Below, piece by piece: positions 17,954 to 26,200 of a stretch of 64,000 bases of DNA. Every line of letters begins with the position of its first letter. Position 1 is the first letter of the stretch. Both the position numbers and the translations under genes were made by a program. The notes below the pieces were generated by a model. The model ran no database searches, was not told the origin of the DNA, and saw only the letters and a program-made list of their open reading frames with translations. The DNA is from Gemmatimonadota bacterium (GTDB lineage Bacteria; Gemmatimonadota; Gemmatimonadetes; Longimicrobiales; Gaopeijiaceae): positions 1 through 64,000 of the forward strand of contig VGVR01000002.1 of assembly GCA_016873995.1 (NCBI GenBank), in the 5' to 3' direction.

Positions 17954-18514
17954 ATGCGTCTCTTCGTCGCCCTGAATCTCCCCAAGAAGGACCGCGAGCG
18001 GATTCGTCGTGCGACCGGGAAGCTCCGCCAGACGAACATGCCGGTGGGTTGGACCGACGAGGGCCATTATCACGTGACCCTCAAGTTCCTCGGCGAAGTG
18101 CGGCGCGAGCGTCTGGAAGAGGTCACGAAGGCGATGCATGGCGTGGCCGAATCGACCAAGTCGTTCACGACGAAGTTCAGCGACTTCGGCGCCTTCCCCT
18201 CGGTCAGGCAGCCCCGCGTCATCTGGCTCGCGCTGGGTGCCAGCCCGGAGCTCCGACTCCTCAAGCAGGATCTCGAGTGGTCCTTCGGGGATATCGGGTT
18301 CGAGGCCGAGACGCGAGCGTTCCATCCGCATGTGACGCTCGGGCGCGCAGGGGATCGCGACGGGGCGGGTGCGTTCCGCGGACTCGACGAGATTCTGGCC
18401 GAGCTGGAGTGCAAGGGACCGATCAAGGTGAGCACCATAGATCTCATGGAGAGCAAGCTCTCGCCTCAGGGCTCCACCTATAGCGTGCTGTCCAGCGCGA
18501 GGCTCGCGCCCTGA
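17954..18514 (+). CDS. thpR: RNA 2',3'-cyclic phosphodiesterase
   Basis: This is a LigT/2H-phosphoesterase of 186 residues, normal length. The two catalytic HxT motifs are clear: HVT at residues 40-42 (YHVTLKFLGEV) and HVT at 126-128 (FHPHVTLGRAG), about 86 residues apart. The enzyme opens 2',3'-cyclic phosphates at RNA ends to 2'-phosphates. The start MRLFVALNLP is the standard family N-terminus. Its stop and the start of the next gene share one base (TGATG), so translation is probably coupled. Confidence 0.94.
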   Translation: MRLFVALNLPKKDRERIRRATGKLRQTNMPVGWTDEGHYHVTLKFLGEVRRERLEEVTKAMHGVAESTKSFTTKFSDFGAFPSVRQPRVIWLALGASPELRLLKQDLEWSFGDIGFEAETRAFHPHVTLGRAGDRDGAGAFRGLDEILAELECKGPIKVSTIDLMESKLSPQGSTYSVLSSARLAP

Positions 18515-19875
18515 TGGCGCGCCTCCTGGTCGTCGACGACGAAAAGGGAATTCGGGACGCCATCGCGCAGGTCTTCGAGTACGAGGGCCACAAAGTCGCC
18601 ACGGCCGAGGACGGCCGGGCCGCCATCGAGGCCGCGTCCAAGGTGCGACCCGACGTGATCTTCCTCGATGTGAAGATGCCCGGCATGGACGGTCTCGACG
18701 TGCTCGCCCGTCTCCGCGAGGAGGACCCCACGGCGCTGGTGGTGATGATCTCCGGGCACGGCACCATCGACACGGCGGTGGAAGCAACCCGGAAGGGGGC
18801 GTACGACTTCCTGGAGAAGCCGCTCGACACGGACCGGTTGCTGGTCACGCTGCGCAGGGCCTTGGAGCTGAAAGGACTCACCCGCACCGTCGCCGACCTG
18901 AAGAGCCAGGTCGAGAGTCGACACGAGATCGTCGGCAACTCGTTCTCGATTCGTCAGGTGGTGGATCGCATCGAGAAAGTCGCTCCGACGGAAGCCCGCG
19001 TGCTGGTCACGGGGGAGAACGGGACTGGAAAGGAGCTGGTCGCGCGGGCTATCCACCGCTTGTCGCCGCGTGCCCAAGGGCCCTTCACGGAGGTCAACTG
19101 CGCCGCCATCCCCTCCGAGCTGATCGAGTCCGTGCTCTTCGGTCACATCAAGGGATCGTTCACCGGCGCGATCGCGGACCGGGCGGGGAAGTTCGAGCAG
19201 GCAGACGGCGGCACGCTGTTCCTCGACGAAGTGGGTGACATGTCGCTGGACGCACAGGCCAAGGTGCTGCGGGCGCTCGAGGAAGGCGTGATCACGCGGG
19301 TCGGTGGCTCGAAGGCCATCGAGGTGGACGTGCGCGTGGTCGCCGCGACCAACAAGGACCTCGCGCGGGCGATCGCCTCCGGCGCGTTCCGCGAGGACCT
19401 CTTCTATCGCCTCAACGTCGTGCCCATCCACGTTCCGCCACTCCGCGAGCGCCGCGAGGACGTGCCCATGCTCGTGCAGCACTTCGCCGAGCTGATGGCG
19501 AAGCGGGACGGCGTGCCCCACAGGCCCTTCGAGGCGCCCGCGATCGAGCGACTCTCCGATCTGCCTTGGCCGGGCAACGTACGGGAGCTCCGCAACACGG
19601 TGGAGCGGTTGATGATCCTGTCCTCGGGTGACCGCGTACGGGTGGGCGACGTCGATGCGCTCGCCTCGGGTAAGGCACAGGGACACGGCGCGACCCCGTC
19701 GATCCTCAGCGCAGAGACGTTCGGGGAGTTCAAGGATAGGGCCGAGCGGGCCTACATCGCGCAGAAGCTGCGCGAGAACGCCTGGAACGTCGCGGAGACC
19801 GCGAGGCGCATCGACATGCCCCGCTCGAACCTCTATAAAAAGATCGAGAAGTACGGGCTGACGCGGGACGCCTGA
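18514..19875 (+). CDS. ntrX: NtrX-like sigma-54-dependent response regulator
   Basis: This is an enhancer-binding activator of 453 residues. It has a receiver domain (about 3-118; D8/D9, phospho-acceptor D52, K102 in FLEKPLD), an AAA+ domain (Walker A GENGTGKE at 167-174, the sigma-54 contact loop GSFTGA at 214-219, Walker [13 protein letters not shown]), and a C-terminal Fis-type helix-turn-helix ([22 protein letters not shown]). [21 protein letters not shown] is very NtrX-like. The loop is GSFTGA instead of GAFTGA, a tolerated variant. There is no kinase next to it; the NtrY-like kinase about 8 kb upstream is the natural candidate. Confidence 0.92.
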   Translation: MARLLVVDDEKGIRDAIAQVFEYEGHKVATAEDGRAAIEAASKVRPDVIFLDVKMPGMDGLDVLARLREEDPTALVVMISGHGTIDTAVEATRKGAYDFLEKPLDTDRLLVTLRRALELKGLTRTVADLKSQVESRHEIVGNSFSIRQVVDRIEKVAPTEARVLVTGENGTGKELVARAIHRLSPRAQGPFTEVNCAAIPSELIESVLFGHIKGSFTGAIADRAGKFEQADGGTLFLDEVGDMSLDAQAKVLRALEEGVITRVGGSKAIEVDVRVVAATNKDLARAIASGAFREDLFYRLNVVPIHVPPLRERREDVPMLVQHFAELMAKRDGVPHRPFEAPAIERLSDLPWPGNVRELRNTVERLMILSSGDRVRVGDVDALASGKAQGHGATPSILSAETFGEFKDRAERAYIAQKLRENAWNVAETARRIDMPRSNLYKKIEKYGLTRDA

Positions 19876-19891
19876 CGCCGCCGACTCAGGG

Positions 19892-19919
19892 TTGCCGGCC
19901 GCCGTCAGCGCACTAGTTT
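19892..19919 (+). promoter_or_regulatory. Possible sigma-70 promoter for the riboswitch-btuB transcript
   Basis: TTGCCG at 19892-19897 and TAGTTT at 19914-19919 are separated by 16 bases. Transcription would start about 15-20 bases before the riboswitch P1 helix. The match to consensus is partial, so position is the main support. Confidence 0.4.
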
Positions 19920-19940
19920 CCTGCCGACAACTGATTCAAA

Positions 19941-20105
19941 GGGGTGGGTCGTTACGGAAGCCGGTGAGAGACCGGCGCGGCCCCGCCACTGTAATGGGTT
20001 CGAGCATGCGACACAGCGTGCTCGGAACGACGACTCGGAAGCCACTGGGGTGAGCCCCCGGGAAGGTGAGTCGTCGGCCCAGAGCCAGGAGACGAGACCC
20101 ACCCC
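19941..20105 (+). ncRNA. Cobalamin riboswitch
   Basis: The hallmark core is present: the GCCGGTGAGAGACCGGC-like stem-loop near 19969-19985, the conserved CCCGCCACTGTAA segment at about 19982-19995, and the B12 box AGCCAGGAGAC at 20083-20093. The two ends, GGGGTGGGTC (19941-19950) and GACCCACCCC (20096-20105), are exact reverse complements and form a 10-bp P1 helix, fixing both boundaries. It lies in the leader of a BtuB-like receptor. Known members repress their gene when adenosyl- or hydroxocobalamin binds. Confidence 0.95.
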
Positions 20106-20157
20106 CTCCACGCCAACACCTCCGTGGGGAGGCGGCCTGGGTCCGGGATTCCACTTC

Positions 20158-20192
20158 ACCCGGTCTCTTCCGTCGCGGAGGGGAGACCGGGT
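20158..20192 (+). promoter_or_regulatory. Start-site hairpin, probable riboswitch expression platform
   Basis: ACCCGGTCTC (20158-20167) and GAGACCGGGT (20183-20192) are exact reverse complements and could extend inward by wobble pairs. The 3' arm covers the purine-rich GGAGGGGAG ribosome site just before the ATG at 20195. It has no T run, so control is more likely at translation start than by termination. Confidence 0.65.
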
Positions 20193-20194
20193 TC

Positions 20195-22183
20195 ATGTTC
20201 AGGTATCTCGTGGCAGCCTCAGCGCTGGCCGTCGTCGGGGCGGCCGGTGCGCGGCCCGTGTCCGCTCAGTCCGCAACCCATCCATTCATTCTGGATGGAC
20301 TCGTCGTGACCGCGAGCCCCACGCCGCGCGCGCTCGCGTCCGTCGCGCAGCACGTCACCATTCTGGAGGGCCGGGAGCTGGAGTCACGTGGGCTCCTCAC
20401 CGCTGCGGATGCCCTTCGCGAGGTGTCGGGCGTCGACGTGGTCCGAGGCGGCTCGTTCGGCGCCGTCACTTCGCTGTTCATGCGGGGGGGAGAGAGCGAC
20501 TACACGCTGGTGATGGTCGATGGCATCCAGGTGAACCAGGCCGGCGGAGGCTTCGACTTCGCGTCGCTGTCGGCGCAGAACATCGAACGGATCGAGATCG
20601 TGCGTGGTCCCGGGAGCGCGCTGTACGGCTCTGACGCGGTGGCCGGTGTGATCAATGTCATCACGCGCATCGGGGGCGTGGGGACGCGCGGTTCGGTGCG
20701 CGTCGAAGGGACGTCCATCGGTGAGCGAGAGGGGCTGCTCGACGGCGCGAGGCTGTCGGCGGACCTCGCCGGGGTATCGGAGCGGGCGCGCTACAGCGTG
20801 TCGCTCGGCCGCGAAGCCGTCGACGGGATCTACGCCTTCAACAGCCGGCACGAGAACCGGTCCCTCTCGGCCGCGGCGCGCTTCGTTCCGGACGATCGCA
20901 CGGGCATTTCGTTGACGCTGCGGCTCCAAGACCGCGAGTACAACTATCCCACCAACGGTGCCGGGGCGCTCGTCGATCGCAACGCGTTCTACTTCGAGGA
21001 CGGAACCGTCGCTCAGGTGTCCGTCGTACGCGCGGTGACGCGCGCACTCGAGCTGGAAGCCCTCGTCGGCCTGACGGAGACGGACGGTGGGACCGACGAC
21101 GCGTTCGACGACCCTGCCGACACGGATGCGTACAGGAGCCTCGACCACTTCCGCCGGTCGAGCGTGCAGCTCCGCTCGCACCTGCGTCTCGGGGCGTCGA
21201 TCCTGACCATAGGCGCGGAAGCGGAGGAAGAGCGCCAGCGCTCGTTCAGCGAGTCGCTCAGCAGCTTCGGCGCGTTCAACGGCCGGAGCGAGAACGAGCG
21301 GAGCAACGTGGCTGGCTTCGCCCACCTGAGTAGCGAGTATGGACCGCTCGCGCTGGGCCTCGGCGGACGGGTCGAAGACAACGAGCGCTACGGAACCATT
21401 GCCACGTGGCAAGCAGGCGTTACGGCGGGTCTGCCACGACGGCCCGGAACGCGCCTCCGGCTCTCGGCGGGGAGCGCGATCAAGGAGCCGACCTTCGCGG
21501 AAAACTATGCCACGGGATTTGCCATCGGGAATCCCGACCTCGATCCGGAGTGGTCGCTCTCGTGGGAGGTCGGGGTGGAGCACGAGCTCATGGACGGAGT
21601 GACCGCGGGGGCGACGCTCTTCCGCCAGCGCTTCGAGGAGATGATTCAGTACACCTTCGCGCCGCCGAGGCCGGGCGACCCGAACTACTACAACGTCGCG
21701 GCGGCGAGCGCCCGCGGCGTCGAGCTCGACGCTGGGGTGAGCGCCGGGAGGATCGACGCGCGCGCCAACTGGACCTGGCTACGCACGGAGGTCCTCGACG
21801 CGGGCCTCGAGGGCGCGCCCGGCGATCTGTTCGTGGAGGGTGAGCCGCTGGTCCGGCGGCCGCGGCACGCGGTGACCCTGAGCGCGTCCATGCCGGCGAC
21901 CGACCGGCTGCGCCTGCACAGCGAGTTGTCGCTGGTCGGATCGAGAACCGATCGAGACTTCTCTTCGTTCCCCAGCGTACCGGTCGAGCTTCCGCGCCAC
22001 ACCCTCTGGTCCCTCGGCGGCGAATGGGTCGTGCGCCCGCCCGCTTCCGGTTCGACCACCGTCGCGCTCACGCTGCGCGCGGTGAACCTCCTCGACCGGT
22101 CCTACCAGGAGGTCTTCGGCTTCCCGGCCCCGGGTCGTCAGCTCCACGTGGGGGTGAGCGTGGGCTTCGGAGGAGGGGACTGA
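20195..22183 (+). CDS. btuB: BtuB-like TonB-dependent cobalamin receptor
   Basis: This is a TonB-dependent outer-membrane receptor of 662 residues. It has a signal peptide ending near PVSAQS, a TonB-box region (DGLVVTASPTPR), a plug domain (about 45-155) with MRGGESDYTLVMVDGIQVN and IERIEIVRGPGSALYGSDAVAGVINV, and a 22-strand barrel. The start is fixed by the signal peptide and the purine-rich ribosome site in the hairpin just upstream. BtuB size and the cobalamin riboswitch in its leader argue for vitamin B12 or cobinamide uptake. No btuCD genes are in the window, but a BtuF-like protein is encoded at 58540. Confidence 0.92.
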   Translation: MFRYLVAASALAVVGAAGARPVSAQSATHPFILDGLVVTASPTPRALASVAQHVTILEGRELESRGLLTAADALREVSGVDVVRGGSFGAVTSLFMRGGESDYTLVMVDGIQVNQAGGGFDFASLSAQNIERIEIVRGPGSALYGSDAVAGVINVITRIGGVGTRGSVRVEGTSIGEREGLLDGARLSADLAGVSERARYSVSLGREAVDGIYAFNSRHENRSLSAAARFVPDDRTGISLTLRLQDREYNYPTNGAGALVDRNAFYFEDGTVAQVSVVRAVTRALELEALVGLTETDGGTDDAFDDPADTDAYRSLDHFRRSSVQLRSHLRLGASILTIGAEAEEERQRSFSESLSSFGAFNGRSENERSNVAGFAHLSSEYGPLALGLGGRVEDNERYGTIATWQAGVTAGLPRRPGTRLRLSAGSAIKEPTFAENYATGFAIGNPDLDPEWSLSWEVGVEHELMDGVTAGATLFRQRFEEMIQYTFAPPRPGDPNYYNVAAASARGVELDAGVSAGRIDARANWTWLRTEVLDAGLEGAPGDLFVEGEPLVRRPRHAVTLSASMPATDRLRLHSELSLVGSRTDRDFSSFPSVPVELPRHTLWSLGGEWVVRPPASGSTTVALTLRAVNLLDRSYQEVFGFPAPGRQLHVGVSVGFGGGD

Positions 22184-22197
22184 CGGCGAGGCCATCT

Positions 22198-22216
22198 GCC
22201 GTCCCTCGACGACGGC
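22198..22216. terminator. Possible hairpin between convergent genes
   Basis: GCCGTC and GACGGC flank a 7-base loop in the 42-bp gap between btuB and the convergent protease gene. It is short and lacks a T tail. Confidence 0.3.
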
Positions 22217-22225
22217 GCGCCAACT

Positions 22226-22984
22226 CTACCGCACGATCTCCGTTCCGTCCGGCAGGCGGTAGAGCGACTCGATGGTGCGGTAGTCCTGCGCGGAGAGCGA
22301 CGTCGCCGTGTTCGTGGGGAACATCACGTCGCGCTCCGAGTCACTGTGGCCCAGGCCGAGCGCGTGCCCCATCTCGTGGGCCGCGACGAGGCGCAGGGAC
22401 TCGGGGGCGATCACGCGGCTGGGATCGAACGGTAAACGTGTGGTCAGCTCGATGGATACCACCTCGAGCCCCCTGGCGGCGGACCACTGGGTCCTGGCCA
22501 CGCCGAGCTGGTTCCCACCCAGGCTTTGGGTCCACGTCACGGTGAGGTGCGGCGTGCGGTCACCTTGGAGGTCCGTGAGGATCTCGAACGGCTGACGATT
22601 CCACACGGGCAGTCCGAGCGCAGCCGCTTGTTGGAGGCGGGTTGCGTCCCCCGCAGACTCGAACTGCGGGCGTGGGATGTGGATGATGATGGTGCCCGAG
22701 AAGTCCCTCCAGCGTTGCAGCCGGATGCGCTCGGTCCGGGCGAGGACTGCGCAGAGATACCCCACGTTCCGGCACGCCTCGGCAGCCGGAAGGGCGGGGG
22801 AGAGTGGAGGGGCACTGGGCGGCGCGGAGGAGGTCGCCTCGGTCGAGCACGCGGACGGGTCCACCGAATCGCAGGGCGCGGAGCCACGCGCGCTGTCGGC
22901 GCGTCCGCGCAGGAGTCCCGCGGCGCCTCCGACCACCAGGACCGCCGCGATCGCGCTCATCGGACTGAGCCTTCGGCTCATCAC
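22226..22984 (-). CDS. Secreted matrixin-like zinc metalloprotease
   Basis: This 252-residue protein has a membrane anchor or signal peptide (about 8-26), a low-complexity Ser/Pro/Ala stretch with cysteines at 38, 46, 71 and 78, and a C-terminal metzincin catalytic domain. The zinc site HEMGHALGLGH has H203, E204, H207 and H213 in the HExxHxxGxxH pattern, followed by the Met-turn residue M221 in RDVMFP. This pattern defines matrixins/metzincins, which cleave peptides outside the cytoplasm. There is no clear pro-domain cysteine switch. A GAGGGG ribosome site precedes the ATG pair. Its substrate and role are unknown. Confidence 0.85.
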   Translation of the reverse strand: MMSRRLSPMSAIAAVLVVGGAAGLLRGRADSARGSAPCDSVDPSACSTEATSSAPPSAPPLSPALPAAEACRNVGYLCAVLARTERIRLQRWRDFSGTIIIHIPRPQFESAGDATRLQQAAALGLPVWNRQPFEILTDLQGDRTPHLTVTWTQSLGGNQLGVARTQWSAARGLEVVSIELTTRLPFDPSRVIAPESLRLVAAHEMGHALGLGHSDSERDVMFPTNTATSLSAQDYRTIESLYRLPDGTEIVR

Positions 22985-23118
22985 CCCTCGCGATGGGAGC
23001 GTCGCGAAGCTACGCTGGACCGGTGGCCGCAGGGAAGCTTCCTAGGAACGCGTCCCGGGAGGCTGTGTACTCGACGTCAGCGCGAGCCCAACTCGAGCTG
23101 GGCCGCGACGGGCGAGGA

Positions 23119-23174
23119 CGGAGTCGAGCGCGGAGTGAGCGCGGAGTGAGCACGGAGTGAGCAAGGAGTGAGCG
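23119..23174 (+). repeat. 11-bp tandem repeat ending at the lepB start
   Basis: About five copies of CGGAGTGAGCG (first copy 12 bases; later copies vary by one or two bases) run in tandem. Each copy carries GGAGTG, that is, a ribosome-site-like GGAG fused to a GTG. The last copy contains the predicted lepB GTG at 23168. Confidence 0.8.
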
Positions 23175-23965
23175 AAGCCGGGCAGGACAGACTCCCTGGC
23201 GCTGACCCTTCGGGGGATGCATCGGCCCCGCCCGGCGGCGGAGCCGAAGGCGACGCTGGGCGCGTGTCGTTGGGCAGGTCCGACGCGCACACGCGCACCG
23301 CCCTCCGCTTCGCGAGCTCGCTCTTGTTCGCCGCGGTGCTCTTCGTCTTGGTGCGGACCTTCGTGGTGGAGGCGTACCGCATCCCGACCGGATCGATGGA
23401 GAACACGCTCCTCGTCGGCGACTTCCTGCTCGTCAACAAGATGGTCTTCGGCACGCCCATCCCCGGAACCGACCGGCGCGTGGGTGCGGTCCGGGAGCCG
23501 GCGCTCGGAGACGTGGTCGTCTTCCATCCGCCGCACGAGCCGGGTCGGAACTACGTCAAGCGGGTCGTGGGCGTGCCGGACGACACGCTCGAGATGCGCG
23601 ACAAGCGTCTCTACCGGAACGGTGGGCTGGCCGACGAGCCGTTCGCCCGCCACGACGGCGATCGCGGCGACAGCGTGCATCCGGACATGCGATGGCAGTC
23701 GGGCTACCTCATCGCGTCCGGACGCAGGAAGTACCAGCCGACGCGGGACAACTGGGGCCCCATCGTGGTGCCGCCCGACCGCTACTTCGTGCTGGGCGAC
23801 AACCGCGACAACAGCGAGGACTCGCGCTATTGGGGCTTCGTGGAGCGCGAGAAGATACGTGGTCAGCCATGGCGCGTATACTACTCGTTCGTGCCCACGA
23901 GCGAGAGCTCCCTCCCGTTCCTCAGGCGGGTGCGCTGGACACGGCTGGGCGAGGCCGTCCGGTGA
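23168..23965 (+). CDS. lepB: Signal peptidase I
   Basis: This is the membrane serine protease that removes signal peptides from Sec- and Tat-exported proteins. The catalytic Ser is S76 in RIPTGSMENTLL, and the general-base Lys is K131 in NYVKRVVGVPDD. A single TM lies at about 46-66, and the C-terminal box GDNRDNSEDSRYWGF is intact. The length of 265 residues is normal. The GTG start sits inside the last copy of an 11-bp repeat, with the GGAG abutting it; a GTG at 23264 (before SLGRSD) is an alternative that still precedes the TM. The first 40 residues are low-complexity, so the true start is unsure. Confidence 0.92.
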   Translation: MSEAGQDRLPGADPSGDASAPPGGGAEGDAGRVSLGRSDAHTRTALRFASSLLFAAVLFVLVRTFVVEAYRIPTGSMENTLLVGDFLLVNKMVFGTPIPGTDRRVGAVREPALGDVVVFHPPHEPGRNYVKRVVGVPDDTLEMRDKRLYRNGGLADEPFARHDGDRGDSVHPDMRWQSGYLIASGRRKYQPTRDNWGPIVVPPDRYFVLGDNRDNSEDSRYWGFVEREKIRGQPWRVYYSFVPTSESSLPFLRRVRWTRLGEAVR

Positions 23966-23972
23966 GGCGACG

Positions 23973-23988
23973 CAGGCCGGAGGGCCTG
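23973..23988 (+). terminator. Hairpin downstream of lepB
   Basis: CAGGCC and GGCCTG form a 6-bp stem with a 4-base loop, with partial pairing of the flanking GCG/CGC bases, a few bases after the lepB stop. There is no T run. Confidence 0.35.
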
Positions 23989-24102
23989 TTGCGCGAGGCC
24001 AGCCCTGTACAGATTTCCAGCCATGCATCGAACCGCCCGGTGCGACGGCGTGGACGCCCCGCACCGGTCGACTGATCCCCGAGACGGCTGCCTTCGGCGC
24101 AG

Positions 24103-24954
24103 ATGACCTTCACACCGCGACGTGGTGCTACGAGGGAAGGATCGCTGGATCAGTATCTCAAGGAGATCAGTCAGTACGCGCTGATCGATCGTGAGGAAGA
24201 GGGGCGCCTCGCCAAGCTCATCCGGAAGGGCGACGAAGAGGCCCTCAACAAGCTGGTTCGCTCGAACCTGCGCTTCGTGGTCTCCGTCGCGAAGAAGTAC
24301 CAGAACCAGGGCGTGCCCCTCTCGGACCTGATCAACGAGGGGAACCTCGGCCTCATCCGCGCGGCCCATAAGTTCGACGAGACCAAGGGCATCAAGTTCA
24401 TCAGCTACGCGGTGTGGTGGATCCGCCAGGCCATCCTGCAGGCGCTCGCCGAGCAGAGCCGCATCGTGCGCGTGCCGCTCAACCGCGCCGGCGCGCTCTA
24501 CCGCATCGGGCGGCGCAGCTCGAACCTCCTGCAGGAACTCGGCCGCGAGCCCACCGTCGACGAGATCGCCGAGGAGCTCGACGTCAGCCGCGAGGAGATC
24601 GAGCGCACGCTCGCCATCTCCCACTCGCACCTGTCGCTCGACGCGCCCGTCACGCCCGGCGAGGACGCGCGGCTCCTCGACTACCTCCCCGACCAGTACT
24701 CACCTGGACCGGAAGACGAGGCGTACGAGCACGCGCTCAAGGCGACCATCGAGGACGCGCTCGGCACGCTGAAGGAGCGCGAGGCGAAGATCCTCCGCCT
24801 CTACTTCGGCCTGGACGACCAGGACCCCATGACGCTCGAGGAGATCGGCTCGATCATGGGCATCACGCGCGAGCGCGTGCGCCAGATCAAGGAGAAGGCG
24901 CTCGTCCGCCTCCGGCACGCTTCCCGCGCGAGGTTCCTGGAGACGTACCGATAG
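24103..24954 (+). CDS. rpoD: Primary-type sigma-70 factor lacking region 1.1
   Basis: This RNA polymerase sigma factor of 283 residues has region 1.2 (SLDQYLKEISQYALID), a very conserved region 2 (LRFVVSVAKKYQNQGVPLSDLINEGNLGLI, then FISYAVWWIRQAILQAL), region 3 and region 4 with LTLEEIGSIMGITRERVRQI-like sequence. Region 1.1 is absent, as in the primary sigma factors of Bacteroidetes, which are about the same size. This could therefore be the housekeeping sigma or an RpoS-like group 2 factor; the near-consensus region 2.4 favours housekeeping-type promoters. The gene stands alone, facing the DUF1003 gene. Confidence 0.9.
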   Translation: MTFTPRRGATREGSLDQYLKEISQYALIDREEEGRLAKLIRKGDEEALNKLVRSNLRFVVSVAKKYQNQGVPLSDLINEGNLGLIRAAHKFDETKGIKFISYAVWWIRQAILQALAEQSRIVRVPLNRAGALYRIGRRSSNLLQELGREPTVDEIAEELDVSREEIERTLAISHSHLSLDAPVTPGEDARLLDYLPDQYSPGPEDEAYEHALKATIEDALGTLKEREAKILRLYFGLDDQDPMTLEEIGSIMGITRERVRQIKEKALVRLRHASRARFLETYR

Positions 24955-25017
24955 GGGGGTAGGGGACCGGAGGGCCGCGGTTCGACGTCCCTGACGCCTG
25001 GGAGCCTTCGAGTGTTC

Positions 25018-25052
25018 GGCGCGTCGGAGGCGCCGCGGAGTCCTTCGCCGCG
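25018..25052. terminator. Two small adjacent hairpins between convergent genes
   Basis: GGCGC/GCGCC (25018-25034) and CGCGG/CCGCG (25034-25052) sit back to back between the sigma-factor gene and the convergent DUF1003 gene. Each stem is only 5 bp and GC-only, so this is weak support. Confidence 0.3.
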
Positions 25053-25087
25053 CTAGCGGCTTCCGGCCCGCCCACCGCGACGCGCGG

Positions 25088-26005
25088 TCACGACCCTATG
25101 CGCTTCCCGACCGAAGTCGACTCGTCCGCGATCACCAGCAGCCGCTCGATCTTCTCGTCCCGCTCCTGGAAGAGCTGAGGCAACCTCTCGCTCTCCAGCA
25201 CGTCCAGCCGACGCAACACCTCGGTCAGCGCGAGCTCGTTCTTCAGGTTCACTTGGAAGTCGAGGTCCGAGCGCAGTCGATCTTTTTCCTGCTGACGGTT
25301 CTGCGACATCATGATGATCGGGGCCTGCATCGAGGCGACCAGCGCGAGCACCAAGTTCAGGAAGACGTAGGGGAACGCGTCGAAGGCTTGGTCGCGCAGC
25401 ATCCAGGTGTTCAGGAGCGCCCACGCCAGCACGAACAGCATGAAGGATCCGATGAACCGCCAGCTTCCCCCGAACTCCGCGATGCCGTCGGCGAGCCGGT
25501 CCGACAGCGTCATTCGCTTGGCCTGCTCCTCGTTCACGTTGCGAGAGACGCGCCGTCGGAGCAGCTCGTCGGAGCGGCGCAGGCGCTCGAACGTGGCGCT
25601 CAGCATCTCGAGTGCGATGGCGGGATGGCTCTGCAAGAAGGCGAGGAAGTCGCTCCTGACCAGCTCGGCGAGCAGGGCGTCCTCGATGATGCTGGCGGCT
25701 GCCGAGCGGGCTTTGCCGTCGATGATGGCCATCTCCCCTAAGAAGTCCCCCTGGCCGAGCTCGGTCAGGACGACCGTCTCGCCGTCTTCATCGGTGATGC
25801 TGATACGGACCCGTCCGCTCAGCACGAGGTACATCGACCTTCCCTCGTCGCCGGCCTCGAAGATCGTGCGGCCCGCCGGCACGCGCGCCTCTCGCAGGAG
25901 GCCGCGTAGACCCTCGGCCTCCTCGTCGCTGAGGAGGGCGAACAGAGGGATCGATCGAATCGCTTCGAGCGTCAGCGACATCGGAGCCGTCGACATCGAT
26001 TGCAA
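25088..26005 (-). CDS. Cyclic-nucleotide-binding domain plus DUF1003 membrane protein
   Basis: This 305-residue protein has an N-terminal cNMP-binding domain (about 15-130) with the phosphate-binding-cassette-like GDFLGEMAIIDGKARSAAA, where the usual Arg is present. A linker follows, then a DUF1003 domain with two TMs (WRFIGSFMLFVLAWALLNT and PYVFLNLVLALVASMQAP) and the MMSQNRQQEKDR signature, ending in a coiled-coil tail. The role of DUF1003 is unknown. The cNMP domain would let cAMP, cGMP or a similar ligand tune it at the inner membrane. Start choice among three nearby ATGs is uncertain. Confidence 0.85.
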   Translation of the reverse strand: MQSMSTAPMSLTLEAIRSIPLFALLSDEEAEGLRGLLREARVPAGRTIFEAGDEGRSMYLVLSGRVRISITDEDGETVVLTELGQGDFLGEMAIIDGKARSAAASIIEDALLAELVRSDFLAFLQSHPAIALEMLSATFERLRRSDELLRRRVSRNVNEEQAKRMTLSDRLADGIAEFGGSWRFIGSFMLFVLAWALLNTWMLRDQAFDAFPYVFLNLVLALVASMQAPIIMMSQNRQQEKDRLRSDLDFQVNLKNELALTEVLRRLDVLESERLPQLFQERDEKIERLLVIADESTSVGKRIGS

Positions 26006-26119
26006 CCTCGCCTCCAGCGGTGATTTCCGGGCGTGGGACCCGCCTGCCGGGTGCCAAGATACCGCCCTGCTCGACCGTCGGGCACGCTAATGGCCGCGGG
26101 CCTACTCCGCCTCCCCGCG

Positions 26120-26149
26120 TTGACACCCCCCGCGTCCCTCGGGTATCAT
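26120..26149 (+). promoter_or_regulatory. Sigma-70 promoter of the rplM-rpsI operon
   Basis: A perfect TTGACA (26120-26125) and TATCAT (26144-26149) are separated by 18 bases. Transcription would start near 26156, leaving a leader of about 45 bases before the rplM ATG. It is one of the best promoter matches in the window. Confidence 0.75.
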
Positions 26150-26200
26150 TTCCGGCTCTATTCCTGAACGTTTTCGCAGTTCCGAGCCGACGCCGCGGGC

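Noticed and set aside
23119-23174. Tandem repeat considered as a CRISPR-like array
   Set aside because: Units are only 11 bp with no spacers and no cas genes nearby.
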